64,000 bases of DNA from Sipunculus nudus (GCA_026874595.1 CM049308.1:75191124-75255123), one strand, 5' to 3'; counted from the stretch's first letter, positions 45,225-58,499 are shown. The notes: generated by a model not told the origin, from the sequence alone. Numbers and translations: made by a program.

Positions 45225-47425
45225 TTAGCCCAGCTGACTGAAAGCTATCTGAGCTATAGCGATCATCCTTTGTCCGTCGTCCGTCTGTCTGTCTGCCCAT
45301 ATGTCCGTTAATGGGCACAAATCGTAACCAATGTTTCTAGAATCTTCTTACTTAACAACCAGGGAGGTCCGTGAAAAAATCTCCTTGGAAACCTGAAATT
45401 CAGTCTCCGTGACCCATATCCTCCGAGTTATGGGCCTCAGAAATACCCCCCAGAATAATAAAAAAAAATGATGCAAAAGTTCAAGAATCTGAACAACAAA
45501 TGCATTAATCACCATGATACTGTGCATGCATATTCATGATTGAGTGTTTCATAAGTTTCTGCAGACAGGTGGCGCAAACTTGATTATTTTAAATTTTTAC
45601 CCATTTTTTTCTCCACTTTTGAGACCATTAAAACTTTAATGCGGTCGTCTGTTAACAGGGCACAAATCGTTACCACTAAACCAAGAATCTTCTAACTTGA
45701 TATCCCTGGAGATCAATTAAACGTCTCCTTAGAAAAGTCTCCTAATATACCTGAAATGGTCTCTGTTACCCATATTCTCCGAGCTATGGGGCTAACGAGT
45801 TCTCCCCTGAATAATTAAAAATTTGATTCAAAAGCTCCAGTATCTGAAATTTGGAATTTTTCCAATTTTTACGCATTGTCTTTTTCAGACTTTTAAAGAA
45901 GAGGTCGTCCATTAACAGGGCACAAATCGTAACCGCTGGACCTGGAAAATTCTAACCTGATATTAGGTCACTGTTACCACTGTTACCTATCTTCTCCGAG
46001 CTATAGAGCTTATAATACCCCCCCCCCCCCAGAATAATTGAAAATTTAATACCAAAGCAGGCCACAAATCATAATCATTGGACCTCGAATCTTCTTATTT
46101 GACATCCAGGAAGGTCCATGAAAGGTCTTCTTGGAAACCTAAAATCAGATCTCTGTTTCCCATATTCTTCAAGCTGTGTGGCTCAGAATTTCTTCCAGAA
46201 TAATAAACAGTTTGATACAAAAGCTCCAGCATCTGAACAACTAATGCATTTATCACCATGATTTTTAGCTCAGCTGACTGAAAGTCATCTAAGCTATAGC
46301 GATCACCCTTTGTCCGGCACAAATCGTAACCGCTGGCCCTGGAATGTTCTAACTTGATATTCAAAGAGTTCCATGAAAAATCTCCTTGGAAACCTGAAAT
46401 TAGGTCTCTGTTACCCTTATTCTATGGGGCTCCGAAGTACCGCCCAGAATAATGGAAAATTGGATACAAAAGCTCAAGTATCTGAACAACTAATGCATTG
46501 ATCACCATGATTCTTCGCATGGATGTTGACATAGTGTTTCATCAGTGTCTGCAGATTGTCGGCGCCACCTGTATTTTTTTCGATTTTTTTACTATTTTTT
46601 TCTCTATTTTTGAGACCTTAAAATATGCTAAAATCTGTTAACAGTGCACAAATCGTAACGACTGGACCTAGAATCTTCTATATTGACATGCAGGGAGGCC
46701 CATGGAAAGTCTTCTTGGAAACCTAAAATTAGGTCTCTTTTACCCAAAACCTCTGAGCTATGGGGCTTCGAAGTATCCCCCCCCCTGAATAATGTAAAAT
46801 TTGATACAGAAGCTCAAGTGTCTGAACAACTAATGCATTGATCACCATGATTCTTAGCGTGGATATTGGTCATAAAATGTTTCATCAGTTTCTGCAGACT
46901 GGTGACGCCACCTGTACTTTTACGATTTTTTCCTCTGTTTTTTAAAAGTCGTCATGGAAACCCTAAATTAGGTATCTGTTACCCATATTCTCCAAGCTAT
47001 GTTGCTTATAAGCACCCACCAGAATAATTGAAAATTTGATACAAAAGCAAGGCACAAATCATAACCATACGACCTAGAATCTTCTAACTTGATATCCTGA
47101 GAGTTCCTAAAAATACTTAGTTCACTGTGACCTATATTCTCTGCGTTACAGTCCATGTTTGAGCACCCCAGAAAAAATGCAAAATTCACACAAATTGCCA
47201 GATTCCTCAGGAACGGCTGCATGGATTGTCATCAACTTTGGTGTGCTTATGGGTCTTGATGAACTTGAGCTAATAAGCATGACCTATGATGCCCCCTACA
47301 TTATCATAATTAGTTGCTTGTGCAAGGACATATTGTCAGCATGTCAGTCGGCTGAGCCATATGACCCAAGGGTCAGTTGTTTTTTACCCACAAATGTTAA
47401 AAGCCCATGGCTCATCTAACCTAAG
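45225..47425 (+). repeat. dispersed repeat family A, copy 2 (tandem cores)
   Basis: The left edge reads AGCCCAGCTGACTGAAAGC, then ATCTGAGCTATAGCGATCA. At least five cores follow, each with 'GGCACAAATCGTAACC', 'CTAGAATCTTCTAACTTGAT', 'CTCCTTGGAAACCTGAAATT' and 'CTCCGAGCTATGGGGC'-type phrases. A second internal left-edge copy is at 46263-46320. Some cores also contain a GGCGCCACCTG word, shared with the HINE at 26590. No coding capacity. Confidence 0.75.
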
Positions 47426-47714
47426 TAGAGAGCATGGATCTCCGGACATGCCTATAGTTTCAATTAATTTGTCTCAAAAATAAAATTAAAAAAATAAAAG
47501 AGTACATTATGCTTGATATATTCTGACAAATGAAGTTTACAAAATAACAAACATCACAGTCTGATGCTGCAACTGTTTCATGTTGCTCATATTTATGAGT
47601 GCGCGGTCTGTATAGTCCGTTTCACCACTTGCTGTCCACCTGTTGTTTATTGTAGATAATTTTATTAAAGGTTTATATTCCTCATTAATTTCTTAGAAAT
47701 ATACACACTGAAGT

Positions 47715-47840
47715 GAAAACATAATTTCGGAAGCGTATTCCTGCCACCTGATAAAATAAAAAACAATATTTATCTCGTACCTACGACATATTATCTCGTA
47801 CCTACGACATATTATCTCGTACGTACGACATAATAAATCT
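47715..47840 (+). repeat. GTACGTACGA-type MITE/repeat, copy 1
   Basis: GGAAGCGTATTCCTGCCACCTG is followed by three tandem copies of TATCTCGTACSTACGACATA. The same parts occur in reverse order and complement at 54120-54255, so this is one dispersed family in two orientations. Confidence 0.7.
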
Positions 47841-47847
47841 AACGGAC

Positions 47848-48005
47848 CAGGGGGTGAACTCGAAAATTTATAGTTTTGTCGTTATCTCATTCGTTTGGTG
47901 TACTTTAACGAGAAAACAACGAGAGTCAAACGAGAAAACAACGAGCGTAACTCGAAACCCTTCGTTGTTGTCTCGTTATGTGTATCCACATTTAAAGTAA
48001 CGAAA
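47848..48005 (+). repeat. GGGGGTGAACTCGAA repeat, copy 1
   Basis: It begins CAGGGGGTGAACTCGAA and is rich in AACGAGA and ACTCGAAAC words. Copy 2 at 51400-51610 is inverted and ends TTCGAGTTCACCCCCCGGG. Non-coding. Confidence 0.6.
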
Positions 48006-48130
48006 GAGCGTTAGCCTCTATCGTTGCCGTTTCTAATAAGGTTCTTTGAAGCATGTAATGCCAATATTCCTATACTTTTCTGAATACCATGCTAGTTGTG
48101 AGGGATTATAACCATTTCTGGGGCTTGTGA

Positions 48131-48134
<4 letters not shown>

Positions 48135-48163
<29 letters not shown>
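48135..48163. repeat. (GA)n microsatellite
   Basis: Uninterrupted GA dinucleotides. Confidence 0.95.
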
Positions 48164-48166
<3 letters not shown>

Positions 48167-49492
48167 TTGCCTTTCCCCTAATAATCTCCATGATATGTAA
48201 GCTGGTTTTAATGTGCATACTGAAAAGCTTCACTTGACACAATACAAAGCGTTCCTCTATTTACAAGATGGAAGTCTTTGTTGGCGTCCTGCTACCAAAT
48301 CATGTTTACAAACTATAAACAATTTTTTTAAAAGCAACTTTAAGATGACGATTTAGACCGAAAGCAAAGGGAATACTTTTACATCAGTTTTGGAGGGACT
48401 GTATACGAGCTTATATTGTGAAGTGTCTGAATTATTCTTGTCAGTGTCAAAATGCCGAACTTCCAAAATTCCTCATCTATATTATCAGATGAATAATAAT
48501 AAAAAAAACACGGCAAAGAAATAAAGCATTTATGTTAATTTTTAAATATCCGCCAATCGTATTCCAAAAAGGCCATCAGTAGGCAAACAATGTGGAACTA
48601 TTCAAGATTGCAAACGGCGTAAGACATTGCTGGATTTACATGTGCAAACAGCTACTTCCTGTCATTCTCAACACGGGTTCGTGTCCGGCGTTCATGGTGA
48701 TCAAAAGAATGGTTTCACTTAATGGCTAGCGGGTATAAAGCGAGATTTATAAAGCTCTAACATTTACGATGTGTGCTCTGCTACAGGATGTCTCAAAATG
48801 TCTGAAAGTAAGAAAAGCTCATAACAATAAATTGCATATTTAGAAAAAAATAGGCATTCCATGATGGTAGACCAAAAGCGATTTGGTTAAACATTCTTTA
48901 AAGGGGCCCAATCAACTATAAAGCATGTTGAATAAACACGAAAAATAGATTTTTCTCTTTAAAATAAATCTGTATTTGCCAAAATATTCCCTTGAAATTA
49001 TTCAAAACAGTGGACCAAAGGTGTAAACATAAACACAGCATATATGCATCGCCGGGCCACAACATGTGTACACTAGGAGATGCCCTGACTGACTTGGCCT
49101 AAACATGTAATACATGTTCCCACTGGCTGAAACTTCACGTTTGCGCCTCACATTCAGACTTCCGGTTAGACAGCCTTGTTATGGTTAACAGAAACACACG
49201 GGTGTGTTTACAAACACGCGGAGTAATATAAAGTTATCAAACAACCGTAGACTGAGACTGAGACTGTGTGCCGGGATAGTGTAGGCCCGAAACGTTTGTA
49301 AAAAGCAAAACTGAATTGATAGTGTGAAAGAACACTCATATAGCTTCTGATTATGTCCCTTAACTTCAACACCTTTAATGTGTGTTTTTAAATCATGATT
49401 ATTTGTATTATATTAATAATGAATAACATCAAAATGGTGTTGTTTTGTGTTATAAATCCTGTTTTATTTCTAATTGTGTAATTGTAAAGGTT
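48164..49492. other. intergenic, nothing recognised
   Basis: No supported gene, RNA or repeat in this stretch. Confidence 0.5.
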
Positions 49493-49752
49493 GTTTCCAT
49501 ATGCGCGTGTATGCAGACTGGCAGACGTATATTTGTGTACAATGGTACCGAGCAGGCCTTCTACAAAAAAAAGTGTGACGTGATTTTAGCCCGAACCCCT
49601 GAGTTCACGCAGATCCTATGCGTGAAATCGCTCCTGTGACGGTTGTCACGTATACACGCACATTCGCAAATACTGTGACGAATACATGGAAACACCCCAG
49701 CTGACAAATCATATATGAGCGATGTTTTACACTTATACGCGCACATGGAAAC
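49493..49752. mobile_element. MITE copy 2 (ends GTTTCCATATGCG)
   Basis: It has the inverted ends GTTTCCATATGCGCG and CGCGCACATGGAAAC. It is related along its length to 1252-1478, including the GGCAGAC and ACATGGAAACACCC words. About 260 bp, non-coding. Confidence 0.7.
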
Positions 49753-50399
49753 ACATCTATGGTTACGGTTAAAATGAACGCTTATTCTGAGATTATTATG
49801 TATGGGAGAAATAAAACACCCGCACATTTTCTACTTATATGTATACAAATTATCCGTTCTACGTTTCAAAACTGAGATGTGATATCAGTATTATAAAATT
49901 TGTTTAAAATACGTTTTAACTAGTTTTATATTGTTTCAGGGAAACTATCTTTATTATGATTACATTCCCCTCGGTCATTTAAAATTGGTTCTATCGATAA
50001 TTATACGTGATGGAACGTTTTGCAGTAAATTATATTTTATACCGATATATTTATCGTGGATTATACACACTCATTGTTCATTGCATAATTTACAGAATTA
50101 AATATTACAACCAGGGACTAATTGCACAATGTCCATCTACAATAAGGGACTGAAGGGACATTCTCAGCTCGTCTTTTATTAAATGGCTGCTTTTGCCTCT
50201 TATTTTCCATTCTCATGCAAGCAATAAAGATAAATGCAACACAACAAAAATATCCTTACACCGGTATGCATTTAGAAAATATTTGCACCCTAATCACGAG
50301 CAATTTTCCTCAGTTCATTGGTTTGTTAGGTGCTGTAAACCTTCATATGATTCGGAATGTGGTCCAGGTATGCGGTCGCGGATAAAATACATGTATGTG

Positions 50400-50400
<1 letters not shown>

Positions 50401-50457
<57 letters not shown>

Positions 50458-50461
50458 ATAT
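50401..50461. repeat. (TA)n microsatellite
   Basis: TA tract with one T insertion near 50443. Confidence 0.95.
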
Positions 50462-51207
50462 TACGACTATTATCCCTGTAATGTAAAACATGACTGGATA
50501 AGATTAAGAAAACGGCAGCTTTTATGCAAACATGAATTGACAAATCAAGAGTGGATCATAAGGGAATGTTTTATATATATTTGCAATGATTTCGTTTCCG
50601 GGCGAGGACATTTTTCCTTATGGTTTATAACGATTGATACATTTAATTCTGGGATATCCCAAATAATATGTACATGGTTGCTGTCCAGACCCAATCCGCG
50701 TTTAAATTTTGTTATTAGACGGGTCGCTATATGATCCGACATTTTTTTGTCCGATGTCCGATTAGGCCGGATATGTTCCACAACCGAATAAAAGGAAACG
50801 GTACCTCATAAAATCATAATTTTGACTCGATCCACAATCCCGCCCGTACCGCATCCGCAACCCCTTAAAGGAATCGTAGTTCTGGGTATACATGTTAATA
50901 TTTGAATGAGTTAAATGTTGTTAAATGTTATCTGCTTTCCCAACTTTGAACAAGAAGAGATAAAAAAAAAACGATAGCCGTCATACATGTAATTAGTATT
51001 TTACAATAAAATATTTTTCTTTCGTTGTCTCACTAATTATTACGAATAATGGTATTTTCATTCGCTTGCAGCTCTCAATGTGTATTACATAGAGACAAAG
51101 GTATATATAATGTATATAAATTGTCATCACAACTATTGCAATAAACTTTCATGCATGGATGATTCCGTTCGGTTCTCTAGAGAAAGAGGGATATATCAGA
51201 TCAATAT

Positions 51208-51209
<2 letters not shown>

Positions 51210-51279
<70 letters not shown>

Positions 51280-51281
51280 TT
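51210..51281. repeat. (TA)n(TG)n compound microsatellite
   Basis: A TA tract to about 51255 followed by TG repeats. Confidence 0.95.
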
Positions 51282-51399
51282 TTGTGTGAAAATGAAGTTA
51301 TAGGTTGTAATAATTTGTTATTATTTACCCATGTCATTACATATGGTACGCACGGCACAAGAAATGTATTAGGTTGACTAATCTCAGTCGAGTAAGTAG

Positions 51400-51620
51400 A
51401 AAAATATCGTCTGACGACACTTGTACACGTTTTCGTTACCGTAACGGATAGTCCGGACCGTCCGTTAAAATAACGAAAAAATTGAGGCATTTGCGAACGA
51501 GAAGAATACAAAGAAAGTTTCGAGTTACCCAAAAAATGTGTAACGATGGAGTAACGAGTTCGTTATGCATTCGTTCGGCTTACGAATGCTTCGAGTTCAC
51601 CCCCCGGGCCCCCCCCCCCC
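51400..51620 (-). repeat. GGGGGTGAACTCGAA repeat, copy 2 (inverted)
   Basis: Reverse-complement relative of 47848-48005, sharing AACGAG-rich interior words and the CTCGAA/TTCGAG end. It abuts a C-rich run at 51601-51621. Confidence 0.6.
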
Positions 51621-51621
51621 C

Positions 51622-52255
51622 CCTCCTGATTCACAGACTAGACAACATGCCAAAAGATATATGTATAAGCAATATATAAATGTTAAATAATGTGTGTTTT
51701 CAAATTAACTATATTCAGCATCTACACCTCCTTGCAAACCGCTGGACCATCATTGAAACGAACACACACACTTACATTATATTTATTTATTCATAGTATA
51801 TATTTAAATGCTATTCGATTTATATTTTTTTTGTCTCCAGGTTTCTGAATATTTCATATATATCAAAATGTGTTCGACAGTCATATACAGAACTCTCATT
51901 TAAAGATAGGTGATTAAATTCAGTTAGCAGTGTATGATGTTATAATAATGAGCCTGTCATAATGTTAATAAGAAAGTAGCATTGCCTTTGCCAAACTAAA
52001 ACTACTTGTTGAAGAAAAAAGGGATCGGGCAAGAGGTACAGCTGCAAAATAGCCTGATTTTAAGTAATTAAAAATGGATTTTTGTGGGAGAGGTTTCTAA
52101 TGTTCTAAACTGATCTGTCTAAGAACTAGATATATGACAAAACGCACCGTGTATTTGATCTTTTAAACTATGTAATGCATATACGGCTATTGATATGATT
52201 GGTGGGTAGCTGAACAGTCAACAACTCCTTATATGGGGTACGTATAATTTTTAAT
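51622..52255. other. intergenic, nothing recognised
   Basis: AT-rich, no supported feature. Confidence 0.5.
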
Positions 52256-52700
52256 TATGCCCCCGCCACAAAGTGGCCGGGGCAAATAGTTTTACCCATG
52301 TCCGTCGACCATTCCGTCCTTCTGCCTTTACGTCTTTCTGAAATCAAACAGTTGTACAGAATGTTTTTCGCAATGCCTGCGGACATTGGCCTGAATTTTT
52401 GTGTGTGGGCAGATAATGACCTGTCACAGCTAGATCAAGTTCATGTTTCGTCCCGGTTGACCTATACTTTTAACCGTATGACGGCTCTTAAAAACAAACA
52501 ATTTCATGAAAAATAGATATTCTCATTCATGATAAATGCACAAGTACAGATTTTTTTTTTCGCAATGCTTGCAGATATTCACCTGATTTTTGGTGTGTGG
52601 GTGTATACAACCACTTACAGATCGAGTTCGCCTTTTGTCTTGGTTGACCTACTTTTGACCGTATGATGGCTCTTGAACGTTAATATATTATCCACCGGCT
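52256..52700 (+). repeat. mollusc-type dispersed repeat with GC hairpin and tandem core
   Basis: The start at 52260-52281 is a GC-rich hairpin (CCCCGCCAC loop AAA GTGGCCGGGG), then a 'TAGTTTTACCCATGTCCGTC' phrase. Two cores of about 170 bp follow (about 52355-52505 and 52545-52690), each with CGCAATGC, CAGATATTC/GGACATTGG-CCTGA-TTTTTG-TGTGTGGG and TTTTAACCGTATGACGGCTCTT-like words. It resembles repeats widespread in bivalve genomes. Confidence 0.65.
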
Positions 52701-52787
52701 GTGCCATTCTAACACAGCGCAAGTAATATATCCCAAGGCTTTCAGTCTTTTCACACACACACATACAGACTAACACAAACACACACA

Positions 52788-52790
<3 letters not shown>

Positions 52791-52880
<90 letters not shown>

Positions 52881-52898
52881 AGAGAGAGAGAGAGAGAG
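52791..52898. repeat. (TA)n(GA)n compound microsatellite
   Basis: A long TA tract with T interruptions, then GA repeats. Preceded at 52750-52790 by an ACACACA-rich stretch. Confidence 0.95.
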
Positions 52899-54119
52899 TG
52901 AGCGCCGATTGTATAGTAGAGAGTTTAAATGAAAAAAAGGACCTATTTACATTTCACATACCAGGTATATTGAGTTTACATGAAATACAGTGTAGTCTCC
53001 TTAAACTATTACCTTTTTTTTAATATTTCATTTGAAAAATTTGCTTACTCCAGTTTATAAGTGGAAAAAAAACTTGCCAGGGGCGCGATCAATGACAAAA
53101 AACAAACAGCACTCACGCGAATTGGTGGCCGTAAAAATCAACTTCACAAATCAAGTTTTTTTCGAGCTTTTCTAGGTGTTTTTTCTTTCATGTTTCTACT
53201 CTTATTTTATAATTGTTGCGTGTGCTAGACTAAGATCTCGCTTCTGGTCACGAGGTCTTATTATAGTAAACATAGAAAGGTGCACCGTGTTTACTCACAT
53301 ACAGCTACAGACCAATAATGATTTATAAAACCGGTAAACAGGAGATATTAAGGTCATTTATCAGTATGGATTTGCTGAACAACTTTCATATTCAGCCAAA
53401 ATGAGTTAATAACGTGAGACAATACACATATTACAAAATGATATGAACCTTAGGTTTCACTATGGAGGTTTCTGTTATACAGATATGCCCATAAGGAGAG
53501 GTTCCTGATTCATGTATTATTGAACGAAATGCTTGATCCCATCAGTTGGACTTCATGCCGTTTACAGTAGGGCGAGTGACACTGTGCGTTATGTCTTAAC
53601 CTAATTCTTGTACAGATCAATTTTGGAATATAAGAAACCTACCCCACATATATCCATTCTCAAGTACTCTCAATCAGACTATTTGGTAGTTGAACCTTTT
53701 TAACCGAATCCTTCCTTCTTCAAAAGGTAGTTTCAATTTGGCAAAGGCAAGATTTCTATTATAACCGGCGCACCATTATCACATCATACACTGTTACAGA
53801 ATTTAATTACATATTTAAAAATGAAAGTTCTTTATATGACTGGCAGACAACGCTTTGATACATTTAACTTGCTTTAAATATTTCACAAACCTTAATACAA
53901 AAAAAAACCTGATAAATCGAATAGCATTAAAACTTATAGTATATATATAAATAGATACATAAATAAATGTATTTTTTCTTTCAACAGTTTTCCGAAGGTT
54001 TGAAAGGAGGTGGAGATGTTGTGAAGCTAGGGTTAGAACACGCATTATTCAAAAATTTATATTGCTTATACATATATCAGTTGGCCTGTAGTGTAGTCTG
54101 TGAATCAGATCTGTAAGAT
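52899..54119. other. intergenic, nothing recognised
   Basis: AT-rich, no supported gene. Confidence 0.5.
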
Positions 54120-54255
54120 TTATATGTCGTACGTACGAGATAATATGACGTATGTACGAGATAGTATGTCGTACGTGAGAGGTAGTATGTCGTTTGTACG
54201 AGATTAATAATTTATTTTTCTTTTACCAAGTGGCAGCAATACGCTTCCGTACTAA
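54120..54255 (-). repeat. GTACGTACGA-type MITE/repeat, copy 2 (inverted)
   Basis: Four diverged copies of TATGTCGTACGTACGAGATA are followed by AAGTGGCAGCAATACGCTTCC, the reverse complement of the copy at 47715-47840. Confidence 0.7.
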
Positions 54256-55842
54256 CATGGCAATTAGGAAATTTACAATCAATCCCAAGTTATTGTTTCA
54301 CATTTTTTTAGTCTCTTTACAATGATCTAGCAGACATGAAGTCTCCCTGCATATGTAGCCATCTTTGTTTTAGCTGGTTATATTTTGTAAGAGTGTTTAC
54401 ATGACATCATCTAATCAACTGCTGTCAATTGAGGCTATTATAACATGTGACTTATGACCCTGACCGCAATAAGTGGGTCTGATATCTTGTAAAATGTAGA
54501 CTGATTTCTCATATCTTCAAATAATTCTGTTTCTTAAAAAGGTGTATTAGGTAGGTAATTATTTACCTGGTCAAAATCAGGTCTTATAATCTCCTACTCT
54601 ACACTATTTTGTTTCCATTGAAATGTAACTAATAAAAATTTTAATAGCAAAAAAAACAGGTCAGAATGAGGGTATGAAACGGACTACTACAAGGGTCGAG
54701 AGGAAAATGTACTTAACCAGGGTTTCATATATTGAGAACGAAGGTCCGGTTGTTCAACAGTTTCACTTTACACAGATTCGTACATATAAAGTACATATAG
54801 CCTTTCTAGCTCGAGCTCCTGTGTATTGTTTCTCTTTTACTTACTACATGCACTCAGACAACTTAAATATTTAAGAAAATGCCATTATGTCACAACGAAA
54901 ACTTACTCATGGGAATAATTCATTTTGTTTGTCCTGTCATAATTTTCATTCCTGCATGATTTTCGAGGCAATGTAATCTTTTTTTAATATGGAAATCTTT
55001 ATGATTTTCACAGCTGGAAATATGTGTATCGATAATTCTTTCACTATATGATAAAAATATATAACAATCCTCCTTTTCATATAACAAACACATTTTAATA
55101 TTATTGTAAGTTTAGCTTTCTTTTTTTATAGCTGTTAACATAATCTTATTATAATAACACATTTCGACAGAACATGAATAATTTTCCATGCATTGTTGTA
55201 CTTTGTGTATTTCATAATTATAGGTATATATAAACTGATTTGCTTTTAAACTCCTGTAGGTATAATAACCATAAATTTAACTTTGTCACCATGGTGCAAT
55301 GTTATGTATGCATGGTTTTCCGGTCATTTTTGAAGTCGAAGAAGTATCCACAAGAGTCATATTAAAAGCAAAAGAAGAAGGATAGTTATTAATAAGACGC
55401 GTTAAATCAAATACAAATATATGACACCAGTTCTATGTGAAATCGCATTTTATATTGAATCTTGCCCTATAACTTATATTCTTTAATGTATCGTATTAAT
55501 TATTTAATGTTTGCAGAGATCTGTGCCAGTGGTTAGAACTCGCCATTTAAAACCAAACTGAAATTGCCGCATTTCTTTAAAGTTTACATCAAACATACAT
55601 AAATGAAGAAAATCCACCTACATTTTAAAACATATGGTAAATGTTCTCAAATGATACCTTATACCGTTTTTAAACAGGAAAAAAAATAAGGCAGTCCCCC
55701 CATAGACGATCGCATATAAACAAAAGGATTTGGTGGTTTTATTGGCACCAAACACATTTTCCCTTTATTTATTTTTCCTTTCATTGGTATATTGACACTG
55801 CACTTTAATTCTGTCAGTAAATAAAACATATAAATAAGCGGA

Positions 55843-55848
<6 letters not shown>
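54256..55848. other. intergenic, nothing recognised
   Basis: AT-rich, no supported feature. Confidence 0.5.

Positions 55849-55902
<54 letters not shown>
55849..55902. repeat. (TA)n microsatellite, left flank of MITE
   Basis: TA tract ending exactly where the mariner-like element begins. Confidence 0.95.
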
Positions 55903-55906
<4 letters not shown>

Positions 55907-56469
55907 GTGATTCAGGAAAAGACCCGATCTTTAGTGGTTAATCATTTTGTAATTACTGTATGAATAATACTGCAAGTTGTTGGTTGTTGGTGTGTCTAAA
56001 CATTTATATAATTGTCTTTATTATGTCTGTATAATTTTTTTGGTCAAGGAGTTTAACTTCCTGATTTATGGCAAGAATAAATTTGCGTAGCGAAATTTGC
56101 TATATCCAGTGCTGGGTACTGTATGATGTCCCCGGCTTGTGTCAAGTGTCATCTCGGTATAGGACATTAGGGACTGGTGTGATGGCTTTTTGCTCCGGGG
56201 TGACTTGGTACATCTTTTTCATGCCAAAACAAATTAATAATCTTTTTCGTGGTGTTCGATACTTTGCTGTGTACAGAATGGTTTTTAGATCTGCTGATGA
56301 GAAATTGATCAAGTGTTGATTCGTGGAAAAGGGATGCATGGAGAGAGAGAGGCATCGCATAAAAGTTTAGAAACATATTCAAATCCTACACATCCATTTA
56401 CACAAAAATTATCAACAAAAGTATTTAAGTATTAAATCCATAATTTCGGGACCTTTTTTCTGAATCACC

Positions 56470-56472
<3 letters not shown>
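55903..56472. mobile_element. mariner-like non-autonomous element inside a TA microsatellite
   Basis: The left end TGAGGTGATTCAGGAAAAG and the right end (inverted) TCGGGTGATTCAGAAAAAA, followed by GGTCCCG, are clear terminal inverted repeats. TA tracts border both sides, consistent with the TA target of Tc1/mariner elements. The 570-bp interior has only fragments of open frame and no recognisable transposase. Confidence 0.75.

Positions 56473-56527
<55 letters not shown>
56473..56527. repeat. (TA)n microsatellite, right flank of MITE
   Basis: Continuation of the TA tract beyond the inserted element. Confidence 0.95.
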
Positions 56528-56529
<2 letters not shown>

Positions 56530-57349
56530 GAACCCACGATCTTCCGATTTCCGGTGCGGCTGCCTTAACCTTTTAGCCATGCCAGATCTCCAACCCCTCT
56601 GTGTATTTGCACACTTTTATAGGAACAAGCGAAGTGACGTCACATTATATATATGTTTAGACGTAGTCACTGCCTTGAATTTGTGGTTTGTAAATAAAAT
56701 AAACGGACATGCTGGCTTGTCTTGCTGGCAGACGATCGACACGATCAGTGCACACGCGTGCCTATATGACACGAAATAAACTCTGTGTTGACAGTAATGC
56801 TTTAATGATACTGATGTATCACCATCCGTCCCTCTATGTTATTTGGCAGGAGGTGTGAAGCGTGTACGCAATGCAATTACACTAAGTGTTGAGTTAAGAT
56901 ATGAAGCCTTACATACAGTAGAATATCTGAAGTCACTTGGCAACAGTTGTTATTCTATTTTTTTCATTTTCGGGATAAATATAAAAGTAAACAGATGTAT
57001 ATTTGTAAGGCAACCGTAACAATTATTGTTTTGTAATAAGACTTTTGGTATTACAGTTAAACCTCGCCTTACGACCACCTGTGTTAAGCGACATCCTCAA
57101 GATAACGGCCATTTTTCACGGTCCGAATTCTTGTTAGCTCTTTATATCAGACATCGTTTAGACAACCACCTCGAAGATTCGACAACTATATTGAGCTCCC
57201 GTTGCGGTCACAGTTTCCAGTTTTCACTCTGTCATTTGAATATCATACTTTTTTAAACTGCTGACCAACTACAAATCCACAGGATCAACATTCAGGAGTC
57301 CCGGCAAGACATCTCAGTGTTCCTGACGAGTGGGGGCCCGCAAGGCCCC
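56528..57349. other. intergenic, nothing recognised
   Basis: No supported gene. Around 57060-57200 are repetitive phrases (CACGGTCCGAATTCTTG) without a family call. Confidence 0.4.
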
Positions 57350-57992
57350 TAATGGGGCTGTCCCACTTAGGCGACTCTACAGGCGACCAGGCTGTCGCCT
57401 CATGGTCGCCGAACAATAGGCGACTGGAACTCCGCTACGACAATAGTCTAGGACAAACTATAACAGGTTGACGACTGTCTGACGACAAGCTGCCGACAAC
57501 CGGCGACACAACCACCGCGACAAATGACAATCACCTACGACAATCTACGACAACATCTACGACAACGTACGACTACACTGGCGACAACCTACGACACCAG
57601 AATTCATGCTACGTCCAGCCGCGACAAGCTTCGACGAGTCTCTCTACTGTGCCTTCAGAGGAGCCGGAGACACGGATTGGCCTTGTAGTACACAAGCCCA
57701 CGACAGGACGTACGACAACCCGCTTCACCTGGCGATAGCGAGCGACAATACCTACGACAACCCACGTCACCTGACAACAGCCAACGACCGAACCTACGCA
57801 AGTAAATGACGCACACTGGCGTCAAAAAAGCTGTTGCCTGAGAATTTTGAACATGTTGAAAATCCAGCGGCGACAGGTAAGAGGCCACGCGTCTTTAGGC
57901 GACTTCGGGCAACTACAGGCGACCATACAGGCGACCCCCCCCCCCCCCCCCCGGCGACCATGTAGAGTCGCCTAACTGGGACAGCCCCATTA
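57350..57992. mobile_element. 643-bp MITE with GGGGCTGTCCCA ends
   Basis: The left end TAATGGGGCTGTCCCA continues into CTTAGGCGACTCTACA. The right end is its inverse, ending GGGACAGCCCCATTA. The interior is a CGACAAC-rich array (57430-57800) plus a C-run at 57937. GGGGCTGTCCCA-type ends with TA-rich borders are reminiscent of PIF/Harbinger MITEs; the superfamily is not proven because the target duplication is ambiguous. Confidence 0.75.
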
Positions 57993-58059
57993 CGAAACAG
58001 AACTGTCGGACACAAGTAAGTTATATATACATATTTATACATATATATACATATATATA

Positions 58060-58095
58060 TAACGATGAAGATATATATATATATATATATATAAT
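58060..58095. repeat. short (TA)n tract
   Basis: Alternating TA within ATATAC-rich flanks from 58022. Confidence 0.9.
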
Positions 58096-58499
58096 TCTAT
58101 TATTCGCACTGGATTTTATGCACATTTGTGACTTCCGTATGCTTTATATTCAATATCCAACACGTTTACATTTCAAGTTATGACTTCCTGTGTTTGAAGC
58201 AAACTCCAATTTTGAAAGACCGAATAATGTATGTTCACTGATGCATACCTGAAAAGATAAAAAAAATAATTAAGAAATATAAGTTATAAGTATGTTATCT
58301 CCGAATTTCAGGTTATATTCTTGACACTAGGCCTTTCTTTTACTAATCTTCACATATCACTTGTGTATTTTTGCTTTTGAACTTTATATTTGTTGTGTGC
58401 CATTTTAGTCTGTTCTTTTTGTCCGTATAATGCTATTGTATGCAGACTTAAGCAGTCTATTGTTAAAATCACCAATTAATTGATACATGAACCTATAAT

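Noticed and set aside
53459-53469. CACTATGGAGG, resembling a Transib/ProtoRAG end
   Set aside because: It is far outside the element, with no inverted partner and no 5-bp duplication.
54121-54215. Regularly spaced palindromic repeat resembling a CRISPR array
   Set aside because: The genome is eukaryotic, the units are contiguous without spacers, and the same unit occurs in a MITE-like context at 47715.
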